DNA from: JBIKVP01 sp044356745
GTDB lineage: Bacteria > Pseudomonadota > Alphaproteobacteria > Rhizobiales > Beijerinckiaceae
Direction: 5' to 3'
Assembly: GCA_044356745.1 (NCBI GenBank)
Contig: JBIKVP010000062.1
Location: 1-11,800 of the forward strand
Length of the DNA: 11,800 bases
Of the stretch, positions 6,842 through 11,800 are shown one piece after another. Every line of letters starts with the position of its first letter. The stretch's first letter is position 1. The notes below the pieces were generated by a model. The model was not told the DNA's origin. It worked only from the letters and a program-made list of their open reading frames with translations, and did not search any database. Position numbers and translations under genes: made by a program.

Positions 6842-7571
6842 TGACACGCTTAGCAGTCCCATGATTGCACGCATCATCCCTTTGCTTGATCTCACTGATT
6901 TGAACGATCACGCAACTGAAACAGGTGTTGATGTCTTATGCCGGAAGGCAATGAATTCTCCCCATGGCGGTGTGGCGGCGGTGTGTGTGTGGCCGCAGTT
7001 TGTCTCAGTTGCCCGTCATATTCTTGAACACTCTTTCGTGCGCACCGCAACAGTGATTAACTTTCCGTCAGGTCAAGCTACGACAGATCGTGTCATGGAT
7101 GACATTGGAGAAGCGCTTGATGATGGTGCAAATGAAATTGATTTGGTGTTCCCTTATTTGCGATTTTTAGAGGGTGAGAAACTTCATGCCCGCGAAATGC
7201 TCGAAAATGCACGCGATATCATGAGAAATGGTGAAATTTTAAAAGTTATTCTTGAAACCAGTGCTTTTTCTCAAGAGCGTCCCCTCCAAGAAGCCGCTCA
7301 ACTTGCGATTGATTGTGGTGCAGACTTCCTCAAAACCTCCACGGGCAAGCGTCCGATTGGTGCAACCCTACCTGCTACTGAAATTCTGCTGAAAATAATC
7401 AAAGAAGCGCCTCGTGATGTTGGTCTTAAAATTTCTGGGGGGTTGCGCACACTTGATGATGTTCTCCCTTATATGACTCTCATTGATAAAATGATGGGGC
7501 TCGACTGGATGACGCCCCGCAGTTTCCGCATTGGTTCAAGCCAATTATATGATGCTTTACTTCCGTCTTAA
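6834..7571 (+). CDS. deoC: Deoxyribose-phosphate aldolase
   Basis: The 245-residue class I aldolase cleaves 2-deoxyribose 5-phosphate to glyceraldehyde 3-phosphate and acetaldehyde. The Schiff-base lysine is K167 in FLKTSTGK, the second active-site lysine is K199 in LKISGGLRT, and the acid D103 lies in NEIDLVFPY. Early IPLLDLTDL and the PSGQATT segment also fit. Residues to the end (RIGSSQLYDALL) are complete. The ATG at 6834 lies inside the end of punA, with a weak upstream site, which suggests translational coupling. A phosphopentomutase, needed to link PNP product to this enzyme, is not in the window. Confidence 0.94.
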   Translation: MPDDTLSSPMIARIIPLLDLTDLNDHATETGVDVLCRKAMNSPHGGVAAVCVWPQFVSVARHILEHSFVRTATVINFPSGQATTDRVMDDIGEALDDGANEIDLVFPYLRFLEGEKLHAREMLENARDIMRNGEILKVILETSAFSQERPLQEAAQLAIDCGADFLKTSTGKRPIGATLPATEILLKIIKEAPRDVGLKISGGLRTLDDVLPYMTLIDKMMGLDWMTPRSFRIGSSQLYDALLPS

Positions 7572-7634
7572 GGATAAGCGCAGTATCATTCTAAAGCGAA
7601 GCCGATGAACTCTGATTGTGACGGATCTGCTCTA

Positions 7635-7650
7635 AAGTGTTTTTACACTT
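7635..7650. repeat. Short perfect hairpin after deoC
   Basis: AAGTGT-TTTT-ACACTT forms a 6-bp stem with a 4-nt loop, 64 nt past the deoC stop. No T-run follows, so it may be a processing or stabilising hairpin rather than a terminator. The rest of 7572-7734 shows no gene. Confidence 0.4.
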
Positions 7651-7734
7651 GGATTAAGCCCCAAAAGCAGGTTGTTATGTTGCTTTATAATCCTTTGTCT
7701 AAGGGCTGTGTTGACCACATTTAAGGTGATTATA

Positions 7735-7764
7735 TTGACATTAATCATCTGATTTCCATATAAT
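7735..7764 (+). promoter_or_regulatory. Consensus sigma-70 promoter
   Basis: TTGACA (7735-7740), an 18-nt spacer and TATAAT (7759-7764) match both consensus hexamers exactly. The predicted start point is about 7771, leaving a leader of roughly 26 nt before ATG 7797. It should drive the HExxH gene and gloB. Confidence 0.75.
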
Positions 7765-7796
7765 AATGTATGGGTTAAAGGTGTTAGACGCGCGAT

Positions 7797-8471
7797 ATGG
7801 TCGATAACAAAGTCTCATCACGCACAGGCATAGGTGGTTCGAGCACAACCGCTAAACCAGCCACTATTGGCGAATCGCCAGAACTTGCCTTTCGATCCAT
7901 CTCACAACAAATTCGCGGCCTTGCGCTCAATGGCTTTTCTCTTGATCAACCCCTTGCGCGCGCCACTGCTTTAGGGGGGAAAGCTGATATTGAAGGACCG
8001 CGCGCACGTGATGTCGCTAATGCGCTCAATTTTCTTTATGCCCGTAGCCGTAAATTCCGCAGGTGGGTTGACGATGATGAAGAGAGTGGTAGCGGCTCTG
8101 ATGAAGAGCCAGATGATTCACAAGCAGGCCCTCGTAAACGCCGTCGCAAAAAGAAAAATCGCTACATTGTGAGAACAACATTCGGTGATATCGATAGTTT
8201 TGCGAGCATTGGGCAGGATGAAGAAACTGTCCTTCTCAATTTAGATCAGATTAAAGGCACAAAATACGGTCTTGTCGGCCTTGTCGCCCATGAATTTGGC
8301 CACGCCGCTGGAGGCTATAAAGACGGTGAACCTGGGAAAGTTGGGCCCAACCAAATCGCGCAAGCTGAGGTTCTCACTGAGGCTGGAGTGGGTGATGGTG
8401 GTGTGCTTCCTTATGGTCAAGACCTTGGCGGTAGAGGCATAAAACCCGCTTATTACATTATGATGGCTTGA
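7797..8471 (+). CDS. Putative HExxH zinc metalloprotease, unknown family
   Basis: I cannot name this 224-residue protein. It has no signal peptide or membrane segment. Residues 25-90 look helical (a RARDVANALNFLYARSRKFRRW stretch ends there). An acidic linker rich in D, E and S (92-107) is followed by a polybasic run GPRKRRRKKKNR (111-122). The C-terminal third begins with a beta-rich RTTFGDIDSFASIG, then GLVGLVAHEFGHAAGG, with a zinc-type HExxH at 165-169 (H165, E166, H169), and further on E191 and E195 in QAEVLTEAGVG as possible third ligands. The spacing is not metzincin (position 175 is Lys). The N...E..TE arrangement after HExxH recalls effector-type M91/NleD-like peptidases, which is inference only. 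It has a consensus promoter, a weak ribosome site, and its TGA overlaps the gloB TTG start. A toxin, effector or household protease are all open. Confidence 0.6.
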   Translation: MVDNKVSSRTGIGGSSTTAKPATIGESPELAFRSISQQIRGLALNGFSLDQPLARATALGGKADIEGPRARDVANALNFLYARSRKFRRWVDDDEESGSGSDEEPDDSQAGPRKRRRKKKNRYIVRTTFGDIDSFASIGQDEETVLLNLDQIKGTKYGLVGLVAHEFGHAAGGYKDGEPGKVGPNQIAQAEVLTEAGVGDGGVLPYGQDLGGRGIKPAYYIMMA

Positions 8472-9268
8472 TCGTGGATCAACCTCCTCATCCTGAGCCT
8501 ATTTCATTTCTTCAGTTCCGCACGCGCGATGATAATATTGGTGTAATCATTCACGATATGACAAGCGGTATCTGTATCGCCGTTGATGCATCAGAAGCCG
8601 CTCCCATGCATCACGTTTTACAAGCTCACAACTGGACACTCACGCACCTTCTCATCACACATGCTCACAACGATCATATTGCTGGAATAAGCGAGCTTAA
8701 AAAGCTTTATGATCCTCATATCATTTCAGGTTCTCTCACAGCATCTGAAATTGGTGGTGTCGATCATATCATCCATGATGATGAGAGCATCCCATTAGGC
8801 GCTCTTACAATTAAAGCGCTTCATACTCCAGGACATCGCTCCGATCACATGTGCTTCTGGCTCAATGAACAAAAACTTCTTTTTTGTGGCGATGTGCTTT
8901 TTAAAATGGGATGTGGCCGCACACCCACAGGTGATGAATCTGTATTGTGGCAGTCAATACAGCGCTTGGTAAACTTGCCTCATGACACAAGGCTCTCCTG
9001 TGGTCACGATTATATGCTGACCAATACACGCTTTGCCCTCACACTTGAGCCAGATTCATCACATCTAAAAACACGTCTCAAGCACGCACAAGAGCAAGCT
9101 TCTCTTCATCAACTCACAAGTATTTCAACTTTAGGCACTGAAAAACAATTTAACCCTTTTTTGCGCACGCACGAGGCTACAATCAAACGCGCTGCAAATT
9201 TATCTGACGACGCTTCACCCGAAGATGTTTTCGTAAAGCTGAGAAGAATGCGAAATCAGTTCAGCTAA
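8468..9268 (+). CDS. gloB: Hydroxyacylglutathione hydrolase (glyoxalase II)
   Basis: The protein of about 266 residues is a metallo-beta-lactamase-fold hydrolase that splits S-lactoylglutathione to lactate and glutathione, the second step of methylglyoxal removal. The metal sites are complete: THAHNDH (H65, H67, D69, H70), HTPGH (H123), FCGD (D142) and CGHDY (H180). MGCGR (147-151) and the C-terminal FNPFLR belong to the glyoxalase II-specific helical tail, which separates it from generic MBL proteins. The start is uncertain: TTG at 8468 overlaps the preceding TGA by a TTGA junction, and GTG at 8474 is two codons later; neither has a strong ribosome site, suggesting coupling to the HExxH gene. 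The end overlaps convergent dapB by 8 nt. Confidence 0.9.
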   Translation: MIVDQPPHPEPISFLQFRTRDDNIGVIIHDMTSGICIAVDASEAAPMHHVLQAHNWTLTHLLITHAHNDHIAGISELKKLYDPHIISGSLTASEIGGVDHIIHDDESIPLGALTIKALHTPGHRSDHMCFWLNEQKLLFCGDVLFKMGCGRTPTGDESVLWQSIQRLVNLPHDTRLSCGHDYMLTNTRFALTLEPDSSHLKTRLKHAQEQASLHQLTSISTLGTEKQFNPFLRTHEATIKRAANLSDDASPEDVFVKLRRMRNQFS

Positions 9269-10082
9269 GTCCCAGCACATCACGCATGGTATAAAAGCCC
9301 GTCTGTTGATTGAGGCGTTTTTGATGACCCCATAACGCGGCCTTTAAGGCGCCATTGGCAAAAATCGCGCGATCTTCAGCAATGTGCGAAAGCACGATAC
9401 GCTCACAAGCTCCCGCAAAAATCACCGAGTGATCTCCAACGACTGAGCCTCCTCTTAAAGTCGCAAAGCCAATATCACCCTCACGCCGCGCGCCCATGTG
9501 ACCATCGCGCGATTTAACAGCGGTTTGAGACAGTGAAACGCTTCGCCCTTTTGCGGCAGCTTCCCCAAGTAAAAGGGCAGTGCCAGAAGGTGCATCCACT
9601 TTATGCCGATGATGCATTTCTAAAACTTCGATATCAAAATCAGAGCCAAGAGTATGGGCGACTTTTTCAACGAGAGCCGCTAGCAAATTGACACCAAGAC
9701 TCATATTGCCTGATTGAATGATGACAGCCTTATGTGCCGCTTCACGTAGCGCAGAAAAATCACTTTCACTTAAACCTGTTGTACCAACAACATGCACTAA
9801 TTCATTTTTTGCTGCACATTGAGCGACAACACACGTTGCAGCAGGTGCTGAAAAATCGATCACACCATGCGCATGATGAAATGCCATATCCATATCAGCG
9901 GTGATTTTCAGATCCTGCACACCCAGCCCTGCCAGCTCACCAGCATCCCGCCCGATGTATTCTGATCCATCACGCTCTAATGCGCCCACTAATTCAAGAT
10001 GGGGATCAAGTGTTATGGCACGGATTAAAGCACGCCCCATACGCCCACTTGCCCCCGTAACCGCTAATTTCATGACATCCAT
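9261..10082 (-). CDS. dapB: 4-hydroxy-tetrahydrodipicolinate reductase
   Basis: The 273-residue enzyme reduces the dihydrodipicolinate precursor with NAD(P)H in the lysine/diaminopimelate pathway. The N-terminal GASGRMGRALI is the nucleotide-binding loop, VVGTTGL and SGNMSLGVN follow, and EMHHRHKVDAPSGTA holds the catalytic His/Lys motif of the family. Length and ending (FYTMRDVLGL) are normal. I chose ATG at 10082 because AGGA lies 7 nt upstream; GTG at 10085 is too close to it and ATG at 10073 too far, though the homologous part begins at 10073. It is probably the third gene of pmtA-pyrF-dapB. Confidence 0.95.
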   Translation of the reverse strand: MDVMKLAVTGASGRMGRALIRAITLDPHLELVGALERDGSEYIGRDAGELAGLGVQDLKITADMDMAFHHAHGVIDFSAPAATCVVAQCAAKNELVHVVGTTGLSESDFSALREAAHKAVIIQSGNMSLGVNLLAALVEKVAHTLGSDFDIEVLEMHHRHKVDAPSGTALLLGEAAAKGRSVSLSQTAVKSRDGHMGARREGDIGFATLRGGSVVGDHSVIFAGACERIVLSHIAEDRAIFANGALKAALWGHQKRLNQQTGFYTMRDVLGLS

Positions 10083-10088
10083 CACAAA

Positions 10089-10093
10089 TTCCT
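10089..10093 (-). promoter_or_regulatory. Ribosome binding site for dapB
   Basis: The minus strand reads AGGAA, with 6 nt before ATG 10082. Three closely spaced starts (10085, 10082, 10073) compete and this site favours the middle one. Confidence 0.5.
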
Positions 10094-10102
10094 ATCACAA
10101 AA

Positions 10103-10822
10103 TCACGATGCACGCAGCTCAAGCGCTAATACAATATCAGCAACAATCGCTTCAGCCGCGCTGGCAGGATCAGGAGCATTTAAAATAGGGCGACCCACAA
10201 CAAGATAATCTACGCCACTTAAAATCGCTTCTCGTGGTGTTAAAGTACGCTTTTGATCTCCAGAGACACTGCCATCTGGCCGAATGCCCGGCGTGACAAT
10301 CGCCATACCAATGCCCGCCGCTTCACGTACAAGATACGTTTCCGCCGCAGAACAAACAATTCCATCAATACCAATTGTGCGTGCTTGCTCTGTCTTGAGT
10401 TTCACCAGATCACGCACTGCAAGGCGATAACCTGCCTCTTGAATGTCTTGATCATCATAAGATGTGAGTGCCGTCACGCCTAAAATTTTGAGGCGTGATG
10501 ATCCGCGACCCTCTACGGCTGCACGCATTGTTTGGGGGTAAGCGTGAACTGTTAAAAACGTTGCACCTAAACTGGCAATTGAAGCAACACCCTGCTTGAC
10601 CGTATTACCAATGTCATGAAGCTTGAGATCAAGGAAAACCTTTTTCCCTTGTTTTATCAACGCTTCGGCAAGAGGCAGCCCACCAATGAATGCTAAACGG
10701 TAGCCAATTTTATAAAACGTCACACTCTCGCCCAATACAGACACGAGTCGCAGCGCCTCATCTACGCTTGGTGCATCAAGCGCAACTATCAGCCTATCAC
10801 GGGGGGGGATCGTATTCATCAT
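10103..10822 (-). CDS. pyrF: Orotidine 5'-phosphate decarboxylase
   Basis: The 239-residue enzyme decarboxylates OMP to UMP, the last step of pyrimidine synthesis. RLIVALDAP opens the barrel; LDLKLHDIGNT holds the catalytic D65, K67 and D70; GVTALTS, TPGIRPDGS and YLVVGRPI bind substrate phosphate and base. The in-frame frame extends upstream to 10903, but the homologous part starts at the paired ATG codons 10822/10819; ATG 10822 overlaps the pmtA-like TGA as ATGA, so translation is probably coupled. Codons 4-7 contain eight consecutive C residues, a possible slippage site. dapB follows after 20 nt. Confidence 0.95.
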   Translation of the reverse strand: MMNTIPPRDRLIVALDAPSVDEALRLVSVLGESVTFYKIGYRLAFIGGLPLAEALIKQGKKVFLDLKLHDIGNTVKQGVASIASLGATFLTVHAYPQTMRAAVEGRGSSRLKILGVTALTSYDDQDIQEAGYRLAVRDLVKLKTEQARTIGIDGIVCSAAETYLVREAAGIGMAIVTPGIRPDGSVSGDQKRTLTPREAILSGVDYLVVGRPILNAPDPASAAEAIVADIVLALELRAS

Positions 10823-11481
10823 GCCGCAGCGGCAACAGCTTGTGCCATAAATGATTGAGGTCGGCGATATGTCCAGACTCGTGCTGGAGGCAAATTCAGC
10901 CATATCCGCTGTGAGCCATGGGCAATAGCGCCAGCAGCTTGAGTCGGGATCGGCGGTACAACGCCATACGTGAATTGAACAAAGGGTGCGTTCTGAGCCA
11001 TGAGTGCAATGGCTTGTTCAAATAATTTAAGTCGCACGGCGACGGGGCGATTGAGCAAAGGCAAGCTTGATACGATTGCGGACGCAGGTACATTAAGTTT
11101 GCCAAGCGTGGTTTCTAAATCGTAAGCGTCACCTTGTACCACTGTCGCCAAAGGAAAGCGTTTACGCAAAAGTGTGCAAAAATCCGTATTATATTCAACG
11201 AGAATAAGTTTTTCTTGAGCAACACCACGGCGAATAAGTGCTTCAGTCACGGGGCCTGTACCAGGGCCTAACTCGATGACAGAACCTTGCGCCTGTGGGT
11301 CAACCACTGCGGCCATAGCACGTGCAAGAAAACGCCCTGAAGGCATTAATGCACCTGTTTGAAGAGGCTTTTCAATCCATGAGCGTAAGAAGCGCGCTTC
11401 ATCATCAAGGCTATCACGCCGACGCGACGCTGAACGCAAACGTGGAGCGAGCGGTGTTTCACGACGAATTAAATCGAACAA
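10819..11481 (-). CDS. pmtA: PmtA-like phospholipid N-methyltransferase
   Basis: The 220-residue protein is a class I SAM-dependent methyltransferase. VIELGPGTGPVTEAL (68-82) is motif I, E96 in LILVEYNTD binds the SAM ribose, GDAYDL (117-122) and SSLPLLNRP (138-146) are motifs IV-like. The N-terminal basic region with FLRSWIEKPLQTGALMPS matches the membrane-binding helix of rhizobial PmtA, which methylates phosphatidylethanolamine to phosphatidylcholine. PmtA directly before pyrF is an arrangement I recall from rhizobia, which supports the call. An rRNA-dimethylase-like or other lipid methyltransferase is possible. The start is TTG at 11481; the frame is open further upstream to about 11530 with no ATG or GTG, and no strong ribosome site. 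Confidence 0.8.
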   Translation of the reverse strand: MFDLIRRETPLAPRLRSASRRRDSLDDEARFLRSWIEKPLQTGALMPSGRFLARAMAAVVDPQAQGSVIELGPGTGPVTEALIRRGVAQEKLILVEYNTDFCTLLRKRFPLATVVQGDAYDLETTLGKLNVPASAIVSSLPLLNRPVAVRLKLFEQAIALMAQNAPFVQFTYGVVPPIPTQAAGAIAHGSQRIWLNLPPARVWTYRRPQSFMAQAVAAAA

Positions 11482-11518
11482 CGTTAAAACCCAACCTAAA
11501 GTATGATATTCGAAGTGC

Positions 11519-11546
11519 AGAGTACCTGACTCTCACCATTCGTCAA
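11519..11546 (-). promoter_or_regulatory. Possible promoter of pmtA-pyrF-dapB
   Basis: The minus strand carries TTGACG, a 16-nt spacer and TACTCT, starting a leader of about 30 nt before the TTG at 11481. The -10 match is mediocre. Confidence 0.3.
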
Positions 11547-11686
11547 GTGTAAAGCGGCATTGCATTTTTATATGTCTTTTAATGATGACATTGGCTTAGC
11601 CATTTAATAATTTTACAATAAACATAATGCCATAAAAGTCATCCATTCCTTTCTCTCATATAATTTATATCGACAATATGATTGAT

Positions 11687-11713
11687 GTATACCCCTCACA
11701 TTTGAAGAGTTGG
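11687..11713 (-). promoter_or_regulatory. Bipartite leader box, copy 2
   Basis: On the minus strand CCAACTCTTCA, five bases (AATGT) and GAGGGGTATAC repeat the element at 71-97. No gene follows within reading distance: the downstream minus-strand sequence has only a tiny ATG frame of nine codons. It could lead a decayed gene, a small RNA or the distant pmtA transcript, or be a protein-binding site. Confidence 0.45.
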
Positions 11714-11800
11714 TGTCTGAAGTATTTTGAAGTTATCGGATAGGCGGTCAACCCATAATCGTGCTTTTTGCGGAAAAGTGGTATTCAGGAAGCCAAGGAT

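Larger units (their letters stand above)
11482..11800. other. Non-coding right end of window
   Basis: No reading frame of note is present on either strand: stops are frequent and the stretch 11570-11690 is very AT-rich. It contains a possible promoter for the pmtA-like gene and the second copy of the bipartite box. The last 35 nt (TGCGGAAAAGTGG at about 11769-11781) resemble half of the intergenic repeats common in rhizobial genomes, but the window ends before a partner arm can be seen. Confidence 0.55.

Noticed and set aside
7635..7650. Hairpin after deoC as an intrinsic terminator
   Set aside because: The stem is AT-rich and GGATTAAG follows instead of a T-run.
7797..8471. HExxH protein as a metzincin
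   Set aside because: HExxHxxG is present but the third ligand position (175) is Lys and Asp is one residue off; no Met-turn is clear.
10823..10903. Longer pyrF start
   Set aside because: The 27 extra residues overlap the pmtA-like gene and precede the conserved barrel start; the ATGA junction at 10822 explains the start.
11322..11552. Plus-strand 76-residue frame
   Set aside because: It is the antisense shadow of the pmtA-like gene and its leader.
71..11713. The inverted 27-nt boxes as terminal repeats of an 11.6-kb mobile element
   Set aside because: No transposase or integrase lies between them, the content is mostly housekeeping, no target duplication is seen, and the differences are confined to the 5-nt centre, which fits a regulatory site better.

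Overview
The window reads as chromosomal DNA of an alphaproteobacterium, most likely of the Hyphomicrobiales (Rhizobiales) type. The evidence is the set of families: an IalB-family periplasmic protein, a BcsS-like outer-membrane protein, a rhizobial-type PmtA phospholipid methyltransferase directly before pyrF, and a TackOD1-type regulator before a cdd-punA-deoC salvage cluster. Base composition looks moderate to AT-leaning. No transposase, integrase, CRISPR array, rRNA or tRNA was seen.

Layout. Positions 1-864 hold a tiny glycine-rich membrane protein without an ATG start, then a largely gene-free stretch with a perfect 20-bp palindrome and a cluster of three hairpin-forming palindromes. Positions 865-2436 hold two divergent envelope genes: an IalB-family exported protein (minus) and a BcsS-like beta-barrel protein (plus). 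A stand-alone formyltransferase-fold enzyme follows (2499-3353). After a 300-nt promoter-bearing gap comes a run on the plus strand: a 619-residue TackOD1/degenerate-GGDEF regulator, then cytidine deaminase, purine nucleoside phosphorylase and deoxyribose-phosphate aldolase, the last three joined by two almost identical 8-nt overlaps. A consensus sigma-70 promoter then drives a small HExxH putative metalloprotease of unknown family, whose stop overlaps the start of glyoxalase II (gloB).

Converging from the right on the minus strand are pmtA-like, pyrF and dapB. pmtA and pyrF overlap by 4 nt, pyrF and dapB are 20 nt apart, and the end of dapB overlaps the end of gloB by 8 nt. The rightmost 320 nt look non-coding.

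Functional picture. The cdd-punA-deoC genes form a route that deaminates cytidine or deoxycytidine, phosphorolyses purine nucleosides and feeds deoxyribose 5-phosphate into central metabolism. GloB detoxifies methylglyoxal via glutathione. PmtA, PyrF and DapB serve phosphatidylcholine, UMP and lysine/diaminopimelate synthesis. The most unusual items are the HExxH protein with an acidic/polybasic linker, the TackOD1 protein that has lost one Cys from each of two pairs and its GGDEF signature, and a 27-nt bipartite box (11 nt, 5 variable, 11 nt) found at both ends of the window in opposite orientation, with a Shine-Dalgarno-like GAGGGG in its conserved half.
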